DNA from: Sapria himalayana
Taxonomy: Eukaryota; Streptophyta; Magnoliopsida; Malpighiales; Rafflesiaceae
Reading direction: 5' to 3'
Assembly (NCBI GenBank): GCA_029783825.1
Contig: JAREIK010002623.1
Location: forward strand, 149,297-213,296
DNA: 64,000 nt
The notes beneath the pieces are model-generated. The model worked only from the letters and a program-made list of their open reading frames with translations. It did no database searches and had not been told where the DNA came from. Every line of letters starts with the position of its first letter. The first letter of the stretch is position 1. The position numbers and the translations under genes are program-made. Shown here one piece after another: positions 28,051-38,330 of the stretch.

Positions 28051-28430
28051 TGGATCCCCAAATGTTATATAAAAATTAAAAATTGTAAAAAAATATAATT
28101 ATTTTCATGTTGGTTCCCCTTAACATTTTTTCATATAATATTATAACTTTTAACCACTTTTGTTGCCCCAAATTCATCAGCTTTGTTTATCTCACATAAG
28201 TTTTTAAAAAATTTAAATTTAAAATAATATTTTCAGAAAACAAAAATCAATTTTTGATTCTCATAGAGTTTACCAAAATATACTTATTCTAAGAAAAATG
28301 ATAGGTTAAATCCCAGGGCTTACACCTATTTAATGATGCCACCAACCATCCAACTAGTAACTTTTTAAAAATCTTTGATTCAAAAATCTTTATCATTATA
28401 ATGCAAATAGGATTTGATTATTTTAAGTGT
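28051..28430. other. Interior of the CACTA element, no recognised feature
   Basis: Nothing beyond AT-rich sequence is visible between the fold-back element and the TATAACTA repeat. Confidence 0.5.
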
Positions 28431-29340
28431 TTAGAATTATAAGTATTTCTGTAACTATAAGTTTACCCACATTTAACTATATTTATAATTACATGTATAA
28501 TAACAAACAATATAATATTTAACTATATGTGTATAACTATGTATAAATATTAGTATAACTATATATAAATATTTGTATAATTATATAACACTCTAAAAGA
28601 TTAAATATAACTATATTTATAACGATGTATACATATATTTAAATCTATATATTTATTGATAACTTTATATATTTTTGTATGACTATTTGTATGAATATAG
28701 GTATATATAACTATATGTTTAAATATATAAAAATATTAATATCTATATATACTATATGTATAATAACATATAACTATAAATAATTCTATATTAATATATG
28801 TATAAGTATAAAAACTTTATACATAACTATATTTAAATATATAATTAACAACATGTATTTAATATACATTTTTATATATTAGTATAAAAAATGCATTTTA
28901 GCATTTCCATACCTATATATAACTATATGTATAAATATATGAAATTATATTAAAAAATATATATACATATATTTATAAATATAAGTTTAACTATACATGT
29001 AACTATATGCATAACCACATGTAACTATATTTATAATTATATGTATAAAAACATACAACATAATGTTTAACTAAATGTGTATAACTATATATAAATATTT
29101 TTATAACTATTAAAACTCTATATAAATATAACATTATTTTTAATTATATAAACATATATGTATACATATATGTAAATCTATATAATTGTTTATAACTTTG
29201 TATACATTTATTTATATTTACTTATAACTACTTGTATGCATATATCTATATATAATTATATGTTAAACTAAATGTAGCCATTTATAACTACATTTACTAT
29301 ATGTATCCGAACATATAATTATATATGGGATAATACTATT
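28431..29340. repeat. TATAACTATAT-type diverged tandem repeat, about 560-bp period
   Basis: Two successive blocks carry the word series TGTGTATAACTATGTATAAA..AACTCTA..CATATATGTAAATCTATA..TAACTTTGTATA. They start near 28500 and 29060. The same series flanks the ARF retrocopy at 11041-13330, which links that block to this transposon family. Confidence 0.75.
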
Positions 29341-29579
29341 TTGTTGCACCAGCTTGAAATAAAATGTCTAAACATATAATATCAACATTATGTAAGTACA
29401 TAGCATGAGAGTGTCTGTTGATCAAGCTCATATATGGTACAATACAAATAAGGGTCTTACTCTTACTAATCCCATCTCTTGGGCCTCAGACTCAAATATG
29501 AACTTATGTATAAAAAAATGTAATATTTGATAGGTTTGTAGTGAAGAACTTATATTTCTTTTATATAATACTTCATTCT

Positions 29580-29905
29580 AACACCACTCTCTATGTGTCG
29601 CTCTCTCCCTCTATAATTCTTTCTATCTTTCTCATCCTCTTTTTCTTTATGTGTCACACTCTCTCGTGTTATTTTGTTTGGCTCTTCTTTCTTGCTTTTT
29701 CTCTTTCTCTCCACCCCCCTCTCTCCATCTCTCTCTACCTCTCTCTCTTTCCCTCTCTCCTCCCTCTCCCTTTCACATTTTCTCTCCCACTCTCTCTCCC
29801 TCCTTTTCTCTCCCTCTCTCTCTCTCTCCCCCCATCTCTCGATTTCTCTACCCATCTCTCTCCCCACTTTATCTCTCTCTCTCTCTCCCTCCCCTCTATC
29901 AAACA
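29580..29905. repeat. Polypyrimidine (CT-rich) tract
   Basis: About 300 bp of CTCTCT, CCCTCTCTC and TTTCTC sequence lie on the plus strand, ending some 280 bp before the transposase ATG. All three plus frames are open as Ser-Leu-Pro-rich sequence, and the minus strand as Arg-Glu-rich sequence, because of composition alone. Such tracts can adopt triplex structure, and plant promoters and leaders are often CT-rich; a regulatory role here is a guess. Confidence 0.8.
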
Positions 29906-30183
29906 TTAAATGTATTTTTTTTTGCTTTCATTTCTTGTGCATTATTGTACTTTACACCCTTTATCTAGTATAACTATGATAAATTTTAATCTTTATCGTG
30001 CTAAAAATTACGTTATCTATTAATGTAGATTGTTAAAATGGCTTGCCACTATATTCATGATATTTAAATTTTAAATATTCATTTGTAAGTAATTTTTTTT
30101 ATTCTTTGTATATTTTGAAGTAATAGAATGTTTTATTTATATTAATGATTAAGCATTATTTTATGTAATTAAAACAGGGCAAA

Positions 30184-32556
30184 ATGAGCTCAGATCGTCA
30201 GTGGATATACAAAAGGGTTATTAATGGATTTTTGAATACAGATTTTTTGACTGGGCTTGAAACTTTCATCAATTTTGCATGTAGTCAATCGAGATTGAAG
30301 GATGGAGAAAAAATTAAGTATCCATGTAATCATCGAAAGTGTCAGAATATCTTTTTTTGTGATGCAAACACTATAAGATATCATTTGGCAAATTATGGCT
30401 TTGTGCCAAATTATTTTGTTTGGATTTATCACTAGGAAAGTACAAAGGCTCTGAATATTGACAAAAATGAGGGTATTGAATCGTTTTCTTGTGGTGAAGA
30501 ATCATCAAACACATACCATAGAATGATCATGGAAGTTGCTGGTCCTAACTTCAATATGGATTACATGGATGAGCTATCTATTCCTAAAGCTCAGAAGTTT
30601 TATGAAATGCTTAAAGCGACGGATAAAGAGTTGTGGCCTAGTGTAAAACACATTTGCAATTGTCACTTGTGGGTCGACAAATAAGCATTAAGTTAGAAAA
30701 TCATATGTCTGAGAAATTATTTGATCAGGTGACAGAATTGATGAAGGAGATTGTTTCAGATAATAAATTGATCACTAACAAATTTTACAACACTAAGAAC
30801 TTACTACGAGGAATGGGTCTACCAGTGGAAAAAATTAATTGTTGTTTAAATGGATGCATGTTATAATGGGGCGGTGATAGTGATTTAATTAGTTGTAAGT
30901 TTTGTGGCCATCCTTGATTTAGGAAGGCACATCTTGCTATAGAAACACGAAAAGAATTGAAGATTGTCTTTAAGAAGATGTATTATTTTCTATTAATTCC
31001 TTGATTACTGAGACTATATGCATCAAATGCTATAGCAAATGATATGATGTGGCATTCTAAGCATGAGGTTGAAGAAGGGGTAATACGTCATCCATCAGAT
31101 TCACCTGCTTGGAAGCATTTAAATTATATACATTAAGATTTTGCAGCAGAAAGTCAAAATGTGACATGCTGGATGTTTTCTTACGGCCTTTTATTGTAGA
31201 GTTAAATCATTTATGGGATGTTGGTGAGAATACATATAATATCTCAAAGAAGCAAAATTTCATTATGTGGGTAGCCCTTATGTGAATGGTAAGTGACTTT
31301 CCTGCATATTCAATGTTGTCTGACTGGAGTATTACAGGATGATCCACATCCTCGTATTGCATGACAAATTCTGATGCACTTACCCTCAAATTTAGTGGTA
31401 AACAGTCATGGTTTGATAACCATCGTAAGTATCTACCTATGAATCATCTATTTCGAAGAAATAGAACTACTTTTCAAAAAAAAGTAAAACTGTGAATAAA
31501 GTTGCACCAGCAGTTCATTCAGGAGATGAAATTATTACAGATATTCATAGTTTGGCTTTTAAGAAGGTAACTGAAAAGGATGCTACTAGAAGTAATGGAC
31601 CAATAGAACAATTATTTGGTTAGAAGAAATGTAGTATATTTTGGGACTTGCCATATTGGAAGTCCAATTTAATTCGCCATCACTTAGATTTTTTCCATAT
31701 TAAAAAAATATTTTTGACAATGTTTTCAACACACTTTAAAATCAAGACAAGAGCTGAATGATTACTGTCAGCATCCTGAATTGAAACTGAATGAGGAAAT
31801 AGGAAAATTCTCTAAAGCTTGCTACACACTTGATAAGAAGGCAAGATATATATTGTGTGAATGGACTAATATTTTGAAATTTTTTGATGGATGTGTCAAA
31901 TATGGGTAGATGCATGGATATGAATAATCTTAAATTATTTGGAATGAAAAGTGATGATTGTCATGTATTTATGCAGAGATTAATACCAATTGCATTCTAT
32001 GAATTACTTCCACTAAGTATTTGGAAGGTCCATACAGAACTAGGTTTGTTTTTCAAATAGCTAAGTGCAACCAAAATCAAAATAGATGAAATACTGAGGC
32101 TGGAGAATGATATTCCACTTATTATTTGAAAGCTTGAACATATATTCCCACCGAGTTTTTTTGACACAATGGAGCATTTTCTGGTCCATTTGGCATCCGA
32201 AGCAAGGATTGCAGGGTCAGTGCAATTCAGGTGGATGTATCCTTTTGATAGATAAATACATATAAATTGTTGTGTTTTATTATTTCGTACTTTAAGTAAT
32301 ATTGTAATTTAATCAAATTGAAATCTAACAGTGTGGTTGTAGGTATCTTGGTAAGTTGAAATTGAATGTTAGAAATAATGCAAAAGTTGAAGGCTCAATT
32401 TGCAATGCATATTTAATAGAAGAAGCATCATCATTTTGTTCTTATTATTTTGATGATAATGTCAATACAAAGAATAGAAAAGTGATGCGGAATTATGAAG
32501 GTCGTGTGATGGTAGAAAGAAGGAGCCAGTGTATGGAATTGGCTCTAAGGGAGTGA
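30184..32556 (+). pseudogene. CACTA transposase (TNPD/TNP2-like), degraded
   Basis: The first 83 codons match the plant transposase-associated domain: a basic start, then GFLNTDFLTGLETFINFA, and Cys/His residues in YPCNHRKCQN. Further pieces match the Transposase_21/DUF4218 region: PKAQKFYEMLKA, KFYNTKNLLRGMGLPVEKI, FCGHP, LYASNAIANDMMWHS, HPSDSPAWKHL, SKKQNFIMWVALM, DFPAYSMLSDWS, SIFWDLPYWKSNLIRHHLD, LFGMKSDDCHVFMQRLIPI, FFDTMEHFLVHLASEARIA and KVEGSICNAYLIEEASSFCS. Stops fall at 30433, 30864, 30915, 31002, 31283, 31340 and 31621 among others. Frameshifts lie near 30640-30654, 31480, 31700 and 31905. About 60-65 codons are missing at 31160-31168, between the AAESQNV and LDVFLRPF segments. 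A relic intron, 32252-32342, lies between the Tyr-Pro-Phe-Asp and Tyr-Leu-Gly-Lys codons; its donor has decayed from GT to AT. Several stops look like CGA to TGA or TGG to TAG/TGA changes, as expected in methylated DNA. The enzyme is dead. Confidence 0.92.
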
Positions 32557-32840
32557 CATTTTGTTGTAGCAGTCATGCTTCTAATTCATCAGTCTCAATA
32601 ATGGTGGATGAGGCGATAAAACAACAAGCATTGGAAACAAATGAACGTATTATAGATATGGAGACCAAAATGAAAAAGAAGGATGAGCAGATAACTAATT
32701 TGATGGAAGAAATGCAAGAAATTAAAGAAATTAAAAAAGCAATACAATAGCAGATGTCCTATATGGAGTCACAGTTAGTGGCATTGGTGCATCAGAGAGT
32801 ATTCAGAGATCCATCTTTGAATCCTCGTAGAAGAGGCTAG
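32529..32840 (+). pseudogene. TNPA-like C-terminal coiled coil, joined to the TNPD remnant
   Basis: A second frame overlaps the end of the TNPD remnant. It reads VYGIGSKG-like residues, then a Glu/Lys/Met-rich stretch (ETKMKKKDEQITNLMEEMQE) predicted to be a coiled coil, one stop at 32748-32750, then QMSYMESQLVALVHQR and a terminal NPRRRG before TAG 32838. This resembles the C-terminal part of plant transposase family PF03004 (TNPA-type), which binds subterminal repeats. The N-terminal part is absent, so the two genes were probably joined by an internal deletion near 32520. The same QMSYMESQLVAL segment occurs on the minus strand at about 52285-52325. Confidence 0.7.
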
Positions 32841-33217
32841 CATTCCCTACAAATTATGAGGATGATTGAGTATGAAATTTTTTCTGAACTGTTATTTATT
32901 TTTGTCTGTGTAACAAATAATTATGATATTTTTTTGCAGGTGTCAAGTTTTTTTTATTCTGGTTTTTTTCTTTGCTTTTCCAATAAATCAAATTATGAAT
33001 ATTTGCAGGACACATTATGTGAAAGAAAATAAAAAATTTTGATTCAAAGCATTCAGACATTATCACGGTCCTTCCAATGCATGAGTCCCATATTTTCTGA
33101 TTTTAGCTGTATCAAAAATAGGGCTAGCTTATCTTATCTTTATTATTCTATTAATATTTTATTTTTGCACTCTCTTTATCTCTAAACATAATTGATCGAC
33201 ACCTTTTGGATTTTTGT
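32841..33217. other. 3' flank of the transposase pseudogenes
   Basis: AT-rich sequence continues to the GCN modules. No signal beyond generic T-rich stretches is visible. Confidence 0.5.
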
Positions 33218-34370
33218 TGAAGCGATATGACAATCAACTTTAATTTGTGTTTGTTCATGCCTATAATATTTGTTTTTATATATCTGTGAATATGTTTTTG
33301 TCTCTGAATTTTTTGGGTAGAGTTGTAGCCTATTATAGGTATGAATAATTTTATATTCAGTAGCATCGATGGCGGTAGTGGCGGTAGCAGAAGCGACAGG
33401 GGCGGCAAATGAAGCGGCAGCGGCAGTAGCGAAAGTGGCAATGGCAGTAGTAGTGGCAGGAATAGAAGTAGCGGCAAACACGACATCAGCGGCCGCAGCG
33501 GCAGCTATTGCATCAGTGGTAGAAGTGGCAGTAGCATCAGCTACAGCGGTGGCAGTAGAGGCAGCAGTGGTGGTGGCAGGGGCAGCATTGGTAGCTATGA
33601 TAGCAGTGCCGGCAGTAGTAGCGGCAGCACCGGCAGTGGCATCAATAGTAGTGGCAAAAGAAGCAGTGGCAGCGGTATTGGCAGCGGCCACGGCAACAAC
33701 TACTGCTGCAGGAGTGGCAGTAGTAGTGAGAGTAGTAGCAACGACAACAAATGTGGTATATACATACATATATAGTCAGTATATACATACATATTATACT
33801 ATAGTATTTTATGTACATATATACATAGTATATATATGTACTCAGTATATATGTACACATAATTCTACAGTTTATATGTACATATACTGCAGTAATATAT
33901 GTACAAGTGAAATGCTAGAATATATGTACATATTTACTATAAGAATATATATTAATCAAAACATAGTTTTATTTATATATTTTGATTTGATTTAGTGGTT
34001 TAAATTTCGTACAGATATGGTACCACATTGTTTCCTTTATGAAGCATGTATAAGCAAGGACATTTTTCAACAAACATGAAGTACCATGTCTTGGACAACA
34101 TTTTCACAACTAAAAGTTGGTGATCGGAGGAGCAGTGGGAGAGAAAGCAACATCATTACATTGATAGATTATACTTTATACATAGTCGGTAGATACATTG
34201 ATTAATAAGATGTAATATAATTTTATTATTTTTTTTGTTTTGGTTATTTAAAAAATTGTATTAGAATATGTTATTGAATGATTTTTTTTAATTTAAAATT
34301 TTCAATTATAGTTTATATTTTTATTAAATTTAATTTTAAAATATTAAATTATTTTTTTAAATTTTTTTTG
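33218..34370 (+). repeat. GCN module, copy B1
   Basis: A shared leader (TGACAATCAACTTTAA.., TTGGGTAGAGTTGTAGCC) is followed by a long GCG/GCA/GTA tract (about 33365-33750), palindromic TATATGTACATATA units (33755-33960) and the conserved tail (ATGGTACCACATTGTTTCC, GGTGATCGGAGGAGCAG, GGTAGATACATTGATTAATA). Leader and tail match copy B2 with an offset of about 1.15 kb. The GCN tract is open as 208 codons of mostly Ala and Val, and in other frames as Ser/Thr/Ala, so the open frame is a property of the repeat. Confidence 0.85.
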
Positions 34371-35410
34371 AAAATGTATGACATTCAACTGTAATTTTTG
34401 TTTGTTCATGTCTATAATAACTGTTTTTTATATATATGTGAATATGTTTGTGTTTCACATAAATTTTGGGCAGAGTTTTAGCCTATTATAGGTATGTAAA
34501 AGGCTATTATAATCAGTGGTAGCCACGGCAAGAGGCGGTTGAGGCGGTAGCGGCGGCAGCGACTGAGATGGTGGCAGTGGCAGCGGCTGAGGCGGCGGTG
34601 GCAGTAGTGGTGGCGGCAACGATAGTGGCTACGGCAGCGATAGTGGCGGCGGCGGCAGTAATGGTAGTGGCGGCGGCAGTAGCAATGGAGGCGGTAGTGG
34701 CGACATTAGCAGTGGTATTGGCATGGACAGCGGCAACAATAGTAGAGGCAGGAGCCATGGCGGGAGCATCAGCAACAGCACCAAATGAGATATATACGTA
34801 CAAATAAAGTCAATATATACATACATTTAATACTGTAGTATTTTATGTACATATATACTGAGTTTATTTGTACTTAGTTTATATGTACACATAATACTAT
34901 TGTTTATATGTACATATACTGCAGTAATATATTTACAAGTGAGAAGCTAGTATATATTTACATATATACTACAGAATTATATATGTATCAAAACATAACT
35001 TTTTTTGTTAATTTGATTGAGTTGTTTAAATTATTTACAAATATGATACCGCATTGTTCATCATACAAAGCTTCTATTAGTGATGGGATTTTTCACTTGA
35101 CATAATGTGTCGTGACTTGGACAGCTTTGTCACAGTATAAAAATGATTATCGGAGGATCAGAGGAAGAGAAAGCAACGTTAATGAATGGATATATTATAC
35201 TTTATGTACTATCGGTAGATACATTGATGAATAATATCATAAAAAAGTTTGTTCTTTTTTAGTTTTAATAATGTAAAATATTGAATTTACATAAAGATTT
35301 TAAATGATTTATTTTTTGTTTATTATAAATTATTTATAGTTTCAATTTTTATTTAATTTGATATAAAATATTAAATTATTTAATTAAAAAATTTTAAAAA
35401 TTTTTAAATT
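34371..35410 (+). repeat. GCN module, copy B2 (tandem to B1)
   Basis: The leader, GCN tract (about 34510-34785), palindromic units (34790-34990) and tail occur in the same order as in copy B1. The tracts of B1 and B2 differ in length and exact codons while the tails remain close. That suggests the tract evolves by slippage and the tail by point change. Confidence 0.85.
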
Positions 35411-35429
35411 ATTAAATTATTTTTAAAAT

Positions 35430-35880
35430 TAAAATGGCTATGGAAAATTCCCTTGATAAATTAGCAAGGGAAAAATCCCTTGCTAAATTTGCTAGGGAAT
35501 TTCCCTAGCTAATTTAGCTAGGGAAATATTAAATTTAGCAACGGATATTACGTCGCTAAATTTATTTGCTATGGACTATATCCGTCGCTAAAATTTATAG
35601 ACCAGCACTTTAGCTCACGAATCATCCGTCATTATTTTTGTTTAGTGACGAAATATCTCGTTTATCTTTCAAATTTAACTATGAAATTTATTTTTTAGCA
35701 AGGAATTTTTCGGTCACTAACTTTTTAGCTAGGGACACTTCTGTCGCTAAAATATAGCAAGAAGCACTTTAGATAGGAAACCGATCCATCGGTAATCCAT
35801 CGCTATATCACGTTTAGCTATAGAAAATGCTCATTTAGTTAGGGAATTGTCCCTAGCTATATGGAATTTTTCTTGTAGTG
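35430..35880 (-). repeat. 3' subterminal repeats and terminus of the CACTA element
   Basis: Dense GGGAA.TTCCCTAGCTAATTTAGC and CGTCGCTAAATT motifs in both orientations lead to ATTTTTCTTGTAGTG, the inverted terminus. The motif vocabulary is that of the 5' subterminal cluster at 23400-24280. Confidence 0.88.
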
Positions 35881-35964
35881 CAAGTGGAGGAAACCTTTAA
35901 AAGCAAAAATAATATGGCACACTTTGAAGAGTTTCCATTGACTTGAATGGTGTCAAGGACTTGG
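35881..35964. other. Short unique segment right of the CACTA terminus
   Basis: It carries continuation of the minus-strand host-like sequence of the duplicated block, but this part is present only in the first copy. The second copy starts at TCAATGAACAATC. Confidence 0.5.
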
Positions 35965-37862
35965 TCAATGAACAATCAAGATTATCAAATTCACCACCAG
36001 AATATTTCATGGGATCGAGTCGCAACATTCAGCATTTTTCCTCGTGAAGAAAGAGAAGAATCAGAAGCAGTTCCAAAATCAAAGTCAGGAAGATCATCGT
36101 AATCATTTGCAGCCATTTCTTTTCTACCAACATAACCTAATGAAAGTAAGGTACCCATATGAACATGAGGAACTGCTCCAATGGTTTGCCTGCCAATTGT
36201 TGAAGTAGTTTCGACTTGTCATAGCCTTGCAAATGCAGGGAGTGAGGATGAATCATAAATTGAAGAAATTTGGGATTGTTTTGTCATTGAGAGTGAGTTG
36301 GGGAGCAAAGATAGTCTATCGTAGAAAAAGGCTGATGATCATAACGAGGTTGACTCATCTGGATATTCATGGAATTGATGTCAGTGTTTCCACTAGCACC
36401 ATGAAGGGATTAATCAGCTATTTTGCCTATTATTTGAGAAGCATCAAGAGAGTTATGAGGTTTGTCACTTAAAGAGGCAATCTAGCTCTCATATGCTTTA
36501 ACAAATTGGGATGATTATCATTGACAGTCATGCCCTTAAAAAATCTATGCTTAGCAAGTATGGTTATTATGGTATGGCTTCGAGGGTAGACATAAAGATC
36601 AATACTCTGTGAAAGTTGTGCAAAGACAACCCTCTCATCTTTCTTGTACCCTCTTGCAGCCTCTTTCATGCTTGCCGATTCAGAGTTTGACTCTGTTCTA
36701 AATCTCTCATTAACATCCTAACATGTCAGGAATGACAGAGACATTCTAATTCAATGATCAAAGAATGCATTCATGTTTTCGTGTAAGCAAATAATGAGCA
36801 ATGAAATGTAACTCACCATGAACATGCTACACAAACTCATGATGAATAATAGGGTTCGAAGATGTAAAATAACTAGACATTAAAAAATGATATAGTTTCA
36901 TTTTGCTGAGTAAGGGTAGATAGTGTTACCACAAATAAAATCCTCCTACATATAAGATAAGCGATGAAGAGTAAGCATTAAACAATAAATATATAATCAA
37001 CTTTAAGAGCTACCACACTTTCTGGTGATTTGAAATCCATTAAACATTAAAAAGAATAATCATTAAAAAAAACTTTACACTTTTATAAATATACAAGTGT
37101 TTAGATATAATGTTGTGTTTAAAATATTTTTATAAATGTTACATATATATAATTTTATATTCGTAACACTTTTATAAATATTATATAGTATATATATCAC
37201 ATTTACATAAACATTATAAATTTTTATATTTATATAAAAATTTATATGTTATATAAATGTTTACAAAAATGTATAAATATTTTATATGTTATATAAATGT
37301 TATATAAAAATATATATAAATGGATAGTTTTATGTAAATGGTGTAAGATATTTATAAACATTTATACATATGTATAAAAATATATATATTTAACAATATA
37401 TGTTTATATAAACATATCAACGTTTATATATAATGTAATATGTTTATATATATTAAAGTATAAACATTTATATATAATGTCATATGATTATATAAATGTA
37501 TAAAAGTTTATAAATAATGTTATCTGTTTATAATATTTTTGGAGACAAAGAAATAGAACTCATAAACATTGATTTTGTTTTTTCTTAAGTTACAAAAGCA
37601 GAAAACATTAAGCATACTTTTTTTATAAAGTAACAGAAGCAGAAAACATTAAACATAATTTTTTTATTAAGTTATAGAAGCAGAAAACATTAAGCATAAT
37701 TTTTTTTAAGTTATAAAAGCAAAAAACTAAATGTACATTTTATATTTAAAATCTATAAAACCCTAATTTTTTAAATAGTTAAAGAACAAAGTTTACACTT
37801 ACCATTTCTTGTTTCATTAATGGCGGAGAGTTAACATCATATAAGTGATGTGAAAATAGAAA
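35965..37862. repeat. 1.9-kb direct duplication, left copy
   Basis: The segment from TCAATGAACAATCAAG to AAGTGATGTGAAAATAGAA recurs at 38331-40230 with an offset of about 2366 bp. Identity is high over the whole length, including non-coding AT-rich parts such as the ATATAAATGTT palindromes (37080-37520) and the AGCAGAAAACATTAA triplets (37590-37690). Copies differ by point changes and small indels. Confidence 0.92.
36030..36730 (-). pseudogene. Captured host-gene fragment, possibly SPOC-domain-like (copy 1)
   Basis: On the minus strand an open stretch (36669-36469) contains KEAARGYKKDERVVFAQLSQ and IDLYVYPRSHTIITILAKHR. A one-base deletion after LLK then moves the frame to YESQIASLSDKPHNSLDASQ and IIGKIAD, followed by a stop and SLHGASGNTDINSMN. 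Further on (about 36180-36000) comes MAANDYDDLPDFDFGTASDS. The Asp-Asp-Leu-Pro-Asp-Phe segment and the RVVFAQL..DLYVYPRS pattern remind me of plant SPOC-domain proteins, but I cannot confirm this. The one-base deletion and the in-frame stop are present in copy 2 too, so the fragment was already broken when duplicated. Confidence 0.5.
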
Positions 37863-38330
37863 AAGAAGAAGAAAATTGGAAAAAAATAAAAAAAATAAAA
37901 ACCAAATATTCTGTATAAACCAAACTTTGCCATTGGTAATGAAATTGAGACAGACAGAGAAATGTATATAATATTTTGAAGGAGAAGATCAATGATAATA
38001 TTACTTGGCAACAAGAAGAGTCTGAATTTGTTGGTTGCTCACATAGTCCAGTTTTGCTTCTCCTCTCTTTCGTTTCGAAAGATAGAAAAAATGTTTGTGA
38101 TTGAATAGTCCTTAGCATTTTTTTTCACCGAATTAAGTGATTGAATTTCTCTTTTTTTATTTAAAAAAAGATAAAAATATACAAGTAAACTAAAATTATA
38201 AAAAATTAAATATTTTAAATAAAAAAAATGAAATAGAATTTTGTTAACAATAAATGATATTATTTCATAAATAAATTAAATAATAATATATAATAATGGA
38301 GTATTTGATATATATATTGATATATATATT
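37863..38330. other. Spacer between the 1.9-kb duplicates
   Basis: It is AT-rich with A-rich runs and no partner in the window. A minus-strand frame of 93 codons (37837-38118) is Phe/Ser-rich and has no recognised domain. Confidence 0.5.

Larger units (their letters stand above)
23315..35880 (+). mobile_element. CACTA (En/Spm-type) DNA transposon, decayed
   Basis: The left terminus reads CACAACAAGAAAAATTC and the right terminus, on the minus strand, CACTACAAGAAAAATTC; they differ at one base. The length is 12,566 bp. Both ends carry clusters of short subterminal repeats of the TTAGCGACGGATTTAGCGA and CCCTAGCTAATTTAGC type, where TNPA-like proteins bind in known elements. Inside lies a plus-strand transposase pseudogene in the orientation expected from the left-to-right order. 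Flanking triplets are AAA on the left and CAA on the right, so the 3-bp target duplication is not perfect. The first bases of the left end (CACAA for CACTA) have mutated. The element inserted into, or next to, GATA array sequence on its left. On its right it abuts non-array DNA, so the right flank has been rearranged or belongs to another element. Confidence 0.85.

Noticed and set aside
29541..29973. Overlapping Ser-Leu-Pro and Arg-Glu frames on both strands
   Set aside because: They arise from the CT-rich tract; three mutually overlapping frames are equally open.
33369..33995. 208-codon Ala/Val-rich frame, with counterparts at 34568-34807 and 16504-16791
   Set aside because: Frames are open on both strands across a trinucleotide tract, and different copies favour different frames. 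Nothing indicates translation.
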